From DAOOOU01 sp964435635 (GTDB lineage: Bacteria > Bacillota_I > Bacilli_A > RF39 > UBA660), in assembly GCA_964435635.1 (NCBI GenBank), contig CAYSZU010000019.1, forward strand, positions 1-16,709: a DNA stretch of 16,709 nucleotides, read 5' to 3'. Each line of letters starts with the position of its first letter. The stretch's first letter is position 1. The notes beneath the pieces were generated by a model. It saw only the letters and a list, made by a program, of their open reading frames with translations, was not told where the DNA came from and did no database searches. Positions 1-7,965 of this stretch are shown here, piece by piece. Made by a program: the position numbers and the translations under genes.

Positions 1-383
1 ATTATTCGCTAAAAGATAAAAAATATCTTCTAAGTGAAAATGTGGCTGAGATTGATTTTCAGTCAGGATATTTATTAACAAACACGTGTTTTATTACTAC
101 CGCAGTTGATTCCTGTATTGAACAAACTCTTAGCATATATGATTTAGAAAGCGAAGAACTACTTAAAGTTTTTATGCGAGATGGCAAATATATTAACAAT
201 CAATTAATTACTTCCACCGTTCCTATAAATGATCTCTCGCTATATTGGAAACTTAATTCAAATCAAAATGAACATTTAACTCTAGCATATTTTTATTATG
301 ATGATTCAAAAGATATATATTTACCATTAAATGAAGACCTCGATATTATTAATCCGGAAACGGTGATTAACAATAGATACTAG
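1..383 (+). CDS. C-terminal part of an unrecognised protein, cut by the window edge
   Basis: The reading frame is open from base 3 to the TAG at 381-383 (126 residues), so the GTG at 42 is probably internal and the true start lies to the left of the window. The visible part has no membrane segment. It is rich in Asp, Asn, Tyr and Ile and holds two cysteines nine residues apart (NTCFITTAVDSC) followed by LSIYDLES. This loosely resembles a part of the next protein (FDCNNGIC followed later by LRIYNISSSK), which suggests that the two are related tandem genes. That is an inference from visual comparison only. The next gene starts 25 bases downstream with no visible terminator or promoter between, so the two are probably co-transcribed. 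The function is not recognised. Confidence 0.6.
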   Translation, partial: YSLKDKKYLLSENVAEIDFQSGYLLTNTCFITTAVDSCIEQTLSIYDLESEELLKVFMRDGKYINNQLITSTVPINDLSLYWKLNSNQNEHLTLAYFYYDDSKDIYLPLNEDLDIINPETVINNRY

Positions 384-408
384 TTATAAGAAGGGAATAT
401 AAATAAAT

Positions 409-2622
409 ATGATGAATGAAGAAGTAAAACAAGATTTAACTGAAAGTCCTAAACAAAAATGTTGGCATAAACTAAAGAGCACAATAGGACGACTTAGTAA
501 AAAACAGAGAATATTAATTGGTCTAGTTTTTCTGTTTATAATTATAGGTAGTGGCTATTTAATTTATAATAGTATAAACAAGGATGAAAAAGACAATAAA
601 AAGGTAATAGCACTTGAGATTGCTGATCAAATTTTTAGTATGGGCTGCGTTGTTTCTTATGAAAATGACGATTATTATGAATGTGAATTTGGTTATGAAA
701 CATACAGTGATAATGGGCTAAAAGAAGTTTCTGGAAAAATCGATGTTGGGGAAGGATTAAACATTATCAGTATTGAATCGTTAGCAACTGATAAATTAGA
801 AATTAATAAAAATATTTTTAAAGCTACTAGTATTAAAAAAGCTTATTCTAGTGTTGGCGAAGGTTTTTTAATTATAAAATTAGAAATAAACCCGAAAGCT
901 ACTTCAAACAATGTTTATCTTGAAATAGACGATTTAGTAGCCAAGCACAAAGATGGTAAGATATATCGCTATGAAAAGATATTATGTGATAATGTCTTAA
1001 ATTCATATAATAATAATACTTATGAAGCAAATGGTGTAATTAATGTATTTCGTTACTATCATCATGATAAAACAACTTTTTATGAGGTGAATTGGCAACC
1101 AGAACCAGGAAATGAATTAGTATATAGCTATCGTTGTGAAAACGTTTTATCTTGTACTTACGATAAATCTAATTTGAATATACATAATGAAATCTTAATA
1201 ACTGATGGCGATAAGGTATTCTCATATAACGTATTAACTGAAAAAACAGTTAATTACGATTTTGGTAATGATATTAAACTTGCCAGTTATTCTAGTAGTT
1301 ACACAAACGGTCGTTTTTCGAAAAACGGGATACTAGTTGAGTATTTAAATAAAACAATAAATTACTATTCTTTTAAAGAAAATAAGTTGATTTTTCCTGC
1401 GGATAGTACCTTTAACGAGATAGAATTATCAAATAATTTTGTTTTCGGCTACGATACTAAAGCAAAGAAAGTAACGACATATAACATTGTTTCCAAACAG
1501 ATAGTAAGTTATCAATTACAAGGAAACATAATTAGAATAGCTTTAGAATATTTTTATGACAAGGATTATAATACAATATTTTCTGATTCTGGGGTAAAGG
1601 TCACATTCAGTGATAATAAAGAAAATTATTACTCTTTTTCTCAAAAGAAATATTTATTTGAAAACAATATAACCCAGATTACCCTTTTAAATGATAAATA
1701 TATAATGGGTTCAAATAACGGAAAAGTTGGTATTATTTCTTTAGATGGTATTAAAAATATTCCAATGGAATATGATGCGATAAATTATTATGGAAGTGAC
1801 TATAGCAAGGATGTTAGTTATTACGAAATAAATAATATGACTTATTTCATTCTTGCCAAGAATATGAAATATGGGGTTGTTGATGAAGATAATAAGATAA
1901 TAGTTGATTTTAAATATGATAATTTATTTTATAGTCATGAATTAAATAAATTATATTCAAACATTTATAGTAAAACCGTTTTATTTAACGAAGGTGAGGA
2001 TGAATTAGATGAAGATGATTATGATTTAGGTACCGATTTGGAAGAAAACGAAGAATTATTACTTAAAATTGACTTTTACTCATTAAATGGTTCATATATG
2101 AAGAGTGTTGGCATAAATGATAACGTTAGATTTACTTACTATCCAACCTTTGATTGCAATAATGGTATTTGTTATGCTACATATGAATTTAATAGACTTG
2201 ATTCTGCAAAATATCTTAGAATATATAATATTTCATCAAGTAAAGTATATGATATTGATTCTAATTTAGAATTAATAGTTCGGACCGATGTTGCTGAAGC
2301 AGACTGCGGAATAGATAGCATAGCGTTATTAATAAATGATTATTTTTATGCAAAATATATAAATAATGAGTACATTATTTATACATTAGATGATAATAAA
2401 CTCTTTGACACAAACTTTAAAAATATTATGGCTTCAATTTATTTGTCTGATTCATACTACAAAGAGGCAAGAAAGACCGATATATATCTGCTTTGTAAAG
2501 AAGATGATTCAGAGTGTGGAGCAATCGACTATAAAGGAGATATCCTAGTTGATTTTAAGTATAAACTTAATGATAATTATTATTTAATTAAGGATGATGG
2601 CAGTATTATTAATATCAATTAG
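409..2622 (+). CDS. Single-pass membrane protein with WG-type repeats and cysteine pairs
   Basis: This 737-residue protein has a Lys/Arg-rich cytoplasmic N-terminus, one membrane segment at about residues 35-54 (ILIGLVFLFIIIGSGYLIY) and a large, presumably extracellular remainder. At least two WG-type repeats are visible: residues 438-456 (GKVGIISLDG...) and 487-504 (KYGVVDEDNKIIVDFKYD). A third, weaker one starts near residue 704 (GAIDYKGDILVDFKYK). WG repeats are short beta units known from many surface proteins of bacteria. Cysteines come in close pairs (C80/C92, C243/C249, C583/C588, C696/C703), which would fit local disulfides outside the cell. Residues 541-562 are very acidic. The start is the first of two adjacent ATGs, with AAGAAGGGA at 388-396 as ribosome binding site; the second ATG at 412 is possible. 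No enzymatic motif is visible, so a surface binding or scaffold role is only a guess. Confidence 0.75.
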   Translation: MMNEEVKQDLTESPKQKCWHKLKSTIGRLSKKQRILIGLVFLFIIIGSGYLIYNSINKDEKDNKKVIALEIADQIFSMGCVVSYENDDYYECEFGYETYSDNGLKEVSGKIDVGEGLNIISIESLATDKLEINKNIFKATSIKKAYSSVGEGFLIIKLEINPKATSNNVYLEIDDLVAKHKDGKIYRYEKILCDNVLNSYNNNTYEANGVINVFRYYHHDKTTFYEVNWQPEPGNELVYSYRCENVLSCTYDKSNLNIHNEILITDGDKVFSYNVLTEKTVNYDFGNDIKLASYSSSYTNGRFSKNGILVEYLNKTINYYSFKENKLIFPADSTFNEIELSNNFVFGYDTKAKKVTTYNIVSKQIVSYQLQGNIIRIALEYFYDKDYNTIFSDSGVKVTFSDNKENYYSFSQKKYLFENNITQITLLNDKYIMGSNNGKVGIISLDGIKNIPMEYDAINYYGSDYSKDVSYYEINNMTYFILAKNMKYGVVDEDNKIIVDFKYDNLFYSHELNKLYSNIYSKTVLFNEGEDELDEDDYDLGTDLEENEELLLKIDFYSLNGSYMKSVGINDNVRFTYYPTFDCNNGICYATYEFNRLDSAKYLRIYNISSSKVYDIDSNLELIVRTDVAEADCGIDSIALLINDYFYAKYINNEYIIYTLDDNKLFDTNFKNIMASIYLSDSYYKEARKTDIYLLCKEDDSECGAIDYKGDILVDFKYKLNDNYYLIKDDGSIININ

Positions 2623-2652
2623 TAGTTATCTAAAAATTAATTGTTATTCTTT

Positions 2653-2681
2653 AAAGAAGTATAACTGCTTCTTTTTTGTTT
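2653..2681 (+). terminator. Rho-independent terminator after the WG-repeat gene
   Basis: AAAGAAG (2653-2659) pairs with CTTCTTT (2668-2674) around an 8-base loop, followed by a T-rich run. The T-run also forms the upstream part of the priA promoter. Confidence 0.6.
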
Positions 2682-2701
2682 GGCTAAAATTATGGTATAA
2701 T
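2673..2701 (+). promoter_or_regulatory. priA promoter, extended -10
   Basis: TGGTATAAT at 2693-2701 is a perfect extended -10 element. The -35 is weak (TTTTTG at 2673-2678 with a 17-base spacer). Transcription would start at about 2708, right at the AGGAGG ribosome binding site (2708-2713), giving a leader of only about 14 bases before the ATG at 2722. Confidence 0.65.
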
Positions 2702-2721
2702 TATTTTAGGAGGGGATCTTT

Positions 2722-4905
2722 ATGTACGCTGATGTTTTAGTTGAATATAATGCTAAACAAATTGATAAAACTTTTACTTATCTAGTTCCCTCTTGTTTAC
2801 AAAAAGAAATAAAACGAGGAATGAAAGTAATTGTTCCTTTTGGCACTAAAGAAATTAATGGTTTTGTTTTAAATTTAAGTAATGAGACTAGTGAAGAAAG
2901 TGATTTAAAAGAAATTATTGCCCTTAAAGATCATGAATTAATTTTAAATGATGAATTACTAGCCTTAGGTGATTATATGCATCAAAAGACCTTTTGTACA
3001 AAAATAACTGCTTATCAAACGATGCTTCCGGCCAGTTTAAAAATAAAAAGCCAGAAGGCTAACTATAATAAATTTACAACTTATCTTGAACTAAATAGTA
3101 ATTTAGTTCAAGTAACTGAATATATTGCTAAAAATCCCCGCTGTCATAGTCAAATCAAAGCTTTGGAAGCTTTAATTGACCTCGGCCAAATTGATAAAAA
3201 AGATTTTAGTCCGAGTACGGTAAAAAGTTTACTAGCTAAAGGTTTAATTAAGGAAGTTAAAGAACAAAAGTATCGTCTTCAGTATGAGGCAGAATTAACA
3301 ACCTTAAATCATCAGTTAACAATTGATCAAACAAACGCCATTGCCCAAGTTGATTTAAATAAGCATCAGGTTAGTTTAATATATGGGGTGACTGGTTCAG
3401 GTAAAACAGAAGTATATATGGCCTTAATTGCTAAAGTAATTGCCCAAAACAAAACTGCTATTATGCTTGTGCCTGAAATAACTTTAACGATTCAAATTAT
3501 TAATTTATTTCAACAAAGATTTGGCGATGAAGTCGCTGTTTTCCATAGTGGTCTTAGCGCTGGTGAAAAAAATGATGAATATTTAAAAATCTTAAGAGGG
3601 GAAGTTAAGGTTGTCATTGGAACGCGCAGTGCAATCTTTGTCCCGTTAGAAAACTTAGGAATTATTATTATTGATGAAGAGCATTCTGATACTTATAAGC
3701 AAGATAACAATCCTCGTTATCATGCTATTGATTTAGCCCTTTTTCGAGCTAAGTATCATCAAATACCATTAGTCTTAGCTTCAGCCACCCCTTCCTTAGA
3801 ATCAATGGCTAGGGCTCAAAAAGGGGTTTATAATTTAATCTTAATGCCGAATCGAATTGGAAAAGCCGTCTTACCAACAACCTATCTAGTTGATATGATT
3901 CCCGAAATGAAAAAAAGACAAATGGTTTTTAGTGAACTATTAAGAAATAAAATAAATGATCGTTTAAATAAAAATGAACAAGTTATCTTATTATTAAATC
4001 GCCGCGGCTTTTCAACAACGATTACTTGCCAAGCTTGTGGCTATACTTATAAATGTCCTAACTGTGAAATTACGCTCACTTATCATAAAACCAATAATAA
4101 CTTAAGATGTCATTATTGTGGTTATACGGTCTTTAAAAAAGATGAGTGTCCCGAATGTCATGAACAAGCTTTAAATTATTTTGGCTTAGGGACGGAAAAA
4201 CTAGAAGAAGAAATTAAAAAACATTTTCCTGCCGCTCGGGTTATTCGCATGGATATGGATACAACCCAGAACAAAGGGCAGCACGAAAGAATTATTAGTG
4301 CTTTTCAACATCATCAATATGATATTTTAGTTGGTACGCAAATGATTAGTAAAGGATTAGATTTTCCATTAGTTACGCTAGTTGGGGTTATTAACGCGGA
4401 TAGCAGTTTAAACATTCCTGATTTTAGAAGTTCAGAGCGAACCTTTCAATTATTAAACCAAGTTGCTGGTCGCTCGGGGCGTAGTTCTTTACCTGGAGAA
4501 GTAGTTATTCAAACCTTTAATCCTGATAATTTTACTTTAAAATGTGTAAAAGAAAATAATTACTTAGCTTTTTATCAATATGAAATGCATAATCGTCAAA
4601 TTTTAAAATATACGCCATATTATTATTTAACTAGTATTAAAATTGCTAGTTATCAATATGAAAAAGCTTCTAAGGAAGCAACTAAAATAAAAAACTATTT
4701 ATTAAGTCAATTAAAAAATAATGAAATTATTCTTGGCCCAACGACAGCGGCAATGTTTAAAACCAATAATATTTATCGCTTTCAAATCATTATTAAATAT
4801 AAACAAGAAGAACCATTATTTAAAGTTTTAAACGATTTAAAAGAAATCTATCGCCCAACAAAAGATGTTAATTTAGAAATCGATAATTCCCCCTTAAGAA
4901 TATAA
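2722..4905 (+). CDS. priA: Primosomal protein N' (replication restart helicase PriA)
   Basis: PriA is a 3'-5' DNA helicase that recognises stalled forks and reloads the replisome. The 727 residues show the N-terminal fork-binding domain (residues 1-100), a winged-helix region (about 110-190), Walker A GVTGSGKT at 222-229 and the Walker B box DEEH at 318-321. The zinc-binding insert has all eight cysteines in four CxxC pairs (C436/439, C445/448, C463/466, C476/479). Later helicase motifs are ILVGTQMISKGLDFP near 535-549 and QVAGRSGR at 580-587. It is shorter than the roughly 800 residues usual in Bacillus, but no motif is missing. The ATG at 2722 has AGGAGG eight bases upstream. In many Bacillota priA is followed by def and fmt; here fmt follows directly and def is absent. 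Confidence 0.97.
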   Translation: MYADVLVEYNAKQIDKTFTYLVPSCLQKEIKRGMKVIVPFGTKEINGFVLNLSNETSEESDLKEIIALKDHELILNDELLALGDYMHQKTFCTKITAYQTMLPASLKIKSQKANYNKFTTYLELNSNLVQVTEYIAKNPRCHSQIKALEALIDLGQIDKKDFSPSTVKSLLAKGLIKEVKEQKYRLQYEAELTTLNHQLTIDQTNAIAQVDLNKHQVSLIYGVTGSGKTEVYMALIAKVIAQNKTAIMLVPEITLTIQIINLFQQRFGDEVAVFHSGLSAGEKNDEYLKILRGEVKVVIGTRSAIFVPLENLGIIIIDEEHSDTYKQDNNPRYHAIDLALFRAKYHQIPLVLASATPSLESMARAQKGVYNLILMPNRIGKAVLPTTYLVDMIPEMKKRQMVFSELLRNKINDRLNKNEQVILLLNRRGFSTTITCQACGYTYKCPNCEITLTYHKTNNNLRCHYCGYTVFKKDECPECHEQALNYFGLGTEKLEEEIKKHFPAARVIRMDMDTTQNKGQHERIISAFQHHQYDILVGTQMISKGLDFPLVTLVGVINADSSLNIPDFRSSERTFQLLNQVAGRSGRSSLPGEVVIQTFNPDNFTLKCVKENNYLAFYQYEMHNRQILKYTPYYYLTSIKIASYQYEKASKEATKIKNYLLSQLKNNEIILGPTTAAMFKTNNIYRFQIIIKYKQEEPLFKVLNDLKEIYRPTKDVNLEIDNSPLRI

Positions 4906-4908
4906 ATT

Positions 4909-4917
4909 TGGTATAAT
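4909..4917 (+). promoter_or_regulatory. fmt promoter, extended -10
   Basis: TGGTATAAT (4909-4917) begins four bases after the priA stop codon, and no clear -35 is visible. It would start a transcript at about 4924, inside the ribosome binding site of fmt, and could drive fmt and the genes behind it independently of priA. Read-through from priA is also likely, as there is no terminator between. Confidence 0.55.
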
Positions 4918-4933
4918 CAAAGAGGTGATAACA

Positions 4934-5869
4934 ATGAATCAAAAAAAGATAATATTTATGGGGACACCAACTTTTGCTGGGCCAGTTTTATCAGGTTTGA
5001 TTAATAATTATCAAGTTATTTTAGTTGTAACTCAACCAGATAAAGAAGTTGGTCGCAAAAAAGAAGTAATTATTTCACCGATTAAAGAATTAGCTTTAAA
5101 AAACAATATTCCGCTTTTTCAACCAGAAAAAATTAAGGAAGATTATCAGTTGATTATTGATTTAAAGCCGGATTTAATTGTGACTTGTGCTTACGGGCAA
5201 ATTATTCCTAAAGCGATTCTTGATTGTCCAAAGGACGGCTGCGTTAATGTGCATGCTTCATTATTACCAGCGCTTCGCGGTGGGGCACCAATTCATAAAG
5301 CATTAATTGAAGGTCATCAAAAAACTGGCATCACCATTATGTGGATGGATGAAGGGATGGATAGCGGCGATATTATTGCCCAAGCGGAATATATAATTAA
5401 AGCAACTGATAATGTTGGAATCTTGCATGATATATTAAGTGAGATGGGATCTAAATTATTACTTGAAGTTTTACCTGATATATTTTCTGGTAACGCGCCA
5501 AGAATTAAACAAGATCAAACAAAGGTGACTTATGCCTATAATATTAAAAGGGCCGAAGAACATCTTGATTTTAATCAATCAAGTGAGGCAATAGCTAATC
5601 AGATTCGGGGCTTAAATCCTTGGCCGTTAGCTAATTTCATTTTAAACAATCAAGAATTTAAAGTGCTTGATTGTTATTATACCTTAACTAAGCACGAAAC
5701 TCCTCCTGGAGTAGTCGTTGAAGTAAAAAGAGATGCCATCGGGATTAGTTCTAAAGACGGAATTGTTTATCTAACAAGAATAAAACCGTTTGGTAAGAAA
5801 ATAATGACAACACAAGACTATCTTAATGGTGTTTTACCAGTTAAAATATTATCTAAAGAGGTTAGTTAA
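4934..5869 (+). CDS. fmt: Methionyl-tRNA formyltransferase
   Basis: The enzyme transfers the formyl group of 10-formyl-tetrahydrofolate to Met-tRNA(fMet) for translation initiation. The 311 residues match the usual length. The N-terminal formyltransferase fold starts with KKIIFMGTPTFA. The catalytic Asn-His-Asp set is visible as N105 and H107 in VNVHASLLP and D143 in GMDSGD. The tRNA-binding loop region LRGGAPIHKALIEG is at 114-127. The C-terminal half (from about 205) is the tRNA-binding domain, including QIRGLNPWP. The start is the ATG at 4934, preceded by AGAGGTGAT (4921-4929). A GTG at 4925 lies inside that ribosome binding site and is rejected. The stop overlaps the next start as TAATG, so the two genes are translationally coupled. 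Confidence 0.96.
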   Translation: MNQKKIIFMGTPTFAGPVLSGLINNYQVILVVTQPDKEVGRKKEVIISPIKELALKNNIPLFQPEKIKEDYQLIIDLKPDLIVTCAYGQIIPKAILDCPKDGCVNVHASLLPALRGGAPIHKALIEGHQKTGITIMWMDEGMDSGDIIAQAEYIIKATDNVGILHDILSEMGSKLLLEVLPDIFSGNAPRIKQDQTKVTYAYNIKRAEEHLDFNQSSEAIANQIRGLNPWPLANFILNNQEFKVLDCYYTLTKHETPPGVVVEVKRDAIGISSKDGIVYLTRIKPFGKKIMTTQDYLNGVLPVKILSKEVS

Positions 5870-6540
5870 TGAAAATAGATCAAGCAAAAATAAAGAAACT
5901 ATGGGATAATAAACAAACCAAGGCGTTAATTACCTTAGGTATTTATACGGTAGTATTAATAGTTTTATTTATTATTTACTATTTATCTGGTAAATATGGT
6001 CCAGCCTATCAACCAGTTAAAGAAGAAACAATTATTAAAGAAGAAACAATAAAAGCAGTTACAGAAGGACTATTAAAAAATAACTATCAATATAATTATC
6101 AAATAACAAGTGGGCTAGATACGATTACTTATCGGGGCATAAGAACAGCTAAAGATGAAGAAGGTTATAAGGAAACTGCCAAAGGGGTAGTAAAGTATTA
6201 TATTGATTTAGAATTAAATTTAATTTATGAATTACGGATTAATCAACTTTATCCTTTAACCGATCTTTATCTAGAAGTTGATTATTCCTTAATTAACTTT
6301 AATGATTTAGTTAAACGACTAGATCATGAGCAAGCTAAAGTTACAACTAATGATAATCTTAAAACCTACCAATATCAAGTGATAGATAATGAAAACATTT
6401 GGGAAGTTGAAGTAATTTTTGCTGATCAAAAAGAAGTGCAAATTATTATTAAGACTAATGATCAACAGTATCAGTTAGAGTATAGTAAAATAGGGGAAAT
6501 TGATGATATTAATCGCTCCCAATATTATCTTGCTAATTAA
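5869..6540 (+). CDS. Unrecognised membrane-anchored protein between fmt and lspA
   Basis: The 223 residues start with a basic cytoplasmic stretch (KIKKLWDNKQTK), then one membrane segment at about 20-39 (LITLGIYTVVLIVLFIIYYL) and an extracytoplasmic domain of about 180 residues rich in Tyr, Ile and alternating beta-like stretches. Just outside the membrane lies a short tandem repeat (KEETII, then KEETIK) coded by two 18-base units at 6019-6054. There are no cysteines and no lipobox, so it is anchored by its helix rather than by lipid. The start is fixed by the TAATG overlap with fmt and the ribosome binding site AAAGAGGTTAG (5855-5865). No family is recognised. Its place between fmt and lspA suggests co-expression with housekeeping and envelope genes and says nothing firmer about function. 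Confidence 0.8.
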   Translation: MKIDQAKIKKLWDNKQTKALITLGIYTVVLIVLFIIYYLSGKYGPAYQPVKEETIIKEETIKAVTEGLLKNNYQYNYQITSGLDTITYRGIRTAKDEEGYKETAKGVVKYYIDLELNLIYELRINQLYPLTDLYLEVDYSLINFNDLVKRLDHEQAKVTTNDNLKTYQYQVIDNENIWEVEVIFADQKEVQIIIKTNDQQYQLEYSKIGEIDDINRSQYYLAN

Positions 6541-6559
6541 AATTTAAGGAGGAAACAAA

Positions 6560-7054
6560 ATGAGCAAAAAGATTTTTTATATCGCGGTCTTAACTTTACT
6601 CTTTGATCAAGTATCAAAAGTAATAATTGATATTAATTTTACTTACGAACAAGCTTTTCCAATTATTAAAGGGTTCTTTTATATAACCAATTATCATAAT
6701 ACCGGGGCTGCTTGGGGATTATTAAATAATCAAATGATGATTATTATTGGGGCGACAATTGTCCTAGGGATTGCGATATATCGCTTTATGTATTCATTTC
6801 AACTTAATAAACGAAACACATTAGCATTCGGCCTTTTAATTGGCGGCTTAGCCGGTAATCTTTTAGACCGTTTATTTCTAGGTTGGGTTCGTGACTTTCT
6901 TGATTTCCGAATCTCTAATTACTATTATCCCGTTTTTAATCTAGCTGATGCTAGTGTCGTTATTGCTGTTATTCTACTTATAATTGCCATTATTAAAGGA
7001 GAAGATAAAAATGATAATTCTCGAAGTAAAAAATCAAAATGTTCGCCTCGATAA
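6560..7054 (+). CDS. lspA: Lipoprotein signal peptidase (signal peptidase II)
   Basis: LspA is a membrane aspartyl protease that removes the signal peptide of prolipoproteins after lipidation of the +1 cysteine. The 164 residues show four membrane segments (about 4-22, 58-76, 87-105, 130-148). Family motifs are DQVSK at 16-20, NYHNTGAAWG at 44-53, AGNLLDRL with catalytic D103, VRDFLDF at 110-116 and FNLADA with catalytic D130. AAGGAGG lies just before the ATG at 6560. The tail after about residue 148 is polar and basic; its last 15 codons overlap the start of the next gene in another frame (7011-7054). Confidence 0.96.
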   Translation: MSKKIFYIAVLTLLFDQVSKVIIDINFTYEQAFPIIKGFFYITNYHNTGAAWGLLNNQMMIIIGATIVLGIAIYRFMYSFQLNKRNTLAFGLLIGGLAGNLLDRLFLGWVRDFLDFRISNYYYPVFNLADASVVIAVILLIIAIIKGEDKNDNSRSKKSKCSPR

Positions 7055-7910
7055 GTATTTAGCCGAAAATACTGAGCATTCGCGGGCAACAATTAATAAA
7101 ATGATTGACCAAGGTCTAATTTTAGTGAATGATGTTGTTAAAAAAGCTAGTTATTTATTAAAAGTTGATGACAAAATTGCTATATCTGATGAACCACTAA
7201 CCTTAAAACCAATTGTTGGTGAAGATATTAAGTTAGATATCGTTTATGAAGATGATGATATATTAGTTATTAATAAACCAAGTGGTTTAGTTGTTCATCC
7301 TGGTAATGGTCATCAAAGCAAAACCTTAGTTAACGGCTTAATGAATCACACTAGTTTTTTAAGTGATTTAAATGGTGAATCAAGGCCGGGAATTGTCCAC
7401 CGCATTGATAAAGACACAAGTGGGTTAATCATTGTTGCTAAGAATAATAAAGCCCATCAAATCTTAGCTGATGATTTTAAATATCATCGGCTTAAAAGAG
7501 GATATATTGCTTTATTAACTGGTGAGTTTCCTCATGAATCAGCCACGATTGATGCCCCAATTGGCCGGGATAAAGCAAATCGCCAAAAAATGACTGTAAC
7601 AGCTGATAATGCCAAAACAGCTTTAACTAATTTAAAAGTTATTACTAAATATGAAGATTATACTTTAGTTGAATTAGTATTAGCAACTGGCCGCACCCAT
7701 CAGATTAGAGTTCATATGAATTATATTGGATTTCCCATTTACAACGATCCGGTTTATAACACTAAAGCAAACGATGATTTTGGGCAGTTTTTACACTCTT
7801 TCCAAATGGATTTTATTCATCCAATCACTAAAAAAGCGATGCATTTTGAATGCCCTTTACCAAAACCTTTTCAACAGTTTATTGAAAAACTGGAAGTAAA
7901 AAAATCATAA
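7011..7910 (+). CDS. rluD: RluD-family 23S rRNA pseudouridine synthase
   Basis: The 299 residues consist of an N-terminal S4 RNA-binding domain (about 10-65, VRLDKYLAE...) and a pseudouridine synthase domain. The latter has INKPSGLVVHPG at 87-98, the catalytic motif HRIDKDTSG with D133, and GRTHQIRVHM in the C-terminal part. Enzymes of this family isomerise uridines in large-subunit rRNA; which of the RluC/RluD/YlyB types this is cannot be decided by eye. lspA followed by this gene is the common order in Bacillota (lspA-ylyB in Bacillus), which supports the RluD/YlyB assignment. The start is the ATG at 7011, with AAAGGAG at 6995-7001. A TTG at 6984 lies upstream of that site and is rejected. 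The gene overlaps the end of lspA by 44 bases. Confidence 0.93.
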   Translation: MIILEVKNQNVRLDKYLAENTEHSRATINKMIDQGLILVNDVVKKASYLLKVDDKIAISDEPLTLKPIVGEDIKLDIVYEDDDILVINKPSGLVVHPGNGHQSKTLVNGLMNHTSFLSDLNGESRPGIVHRIDKDTSGLIIVAKNNKAHQILADDFKYHRLKRGYIALLTGEFPHESATIDAPIGRDKANRQKMTVTADNAKTALTNLKVITKYEDYTLVELVLATGRTHQIRVHMNYIGFPIYNDPVYNTKANDDFGQFLHSFQMDFIHPITKKAMHFECPLPKPFQQFIEKLEVKKS

Positions 7911-7918
7911 CCTATAAC

Positions 7919-7945
7919 TTTACTATCTAACTAATTTATTATAAA
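7919..7945 (+). promoter_or_regulatory. Possible promoter of the rhomboid gene
   Basis: TATAAA at 7940-7945 lies just before the ribosome binding site AAGGAGGA (7953-7960). A weak -35 (TTTACT at 7919-7924, 15-base spacer) is possible. There is no TG extension and no terminator hairpin in the 55-base gap, so read-through from rluD is equally possible. Confidence 0.4.
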
Positions 7946-7965
7946 ATAGCTTAAGGAGGACTAAA

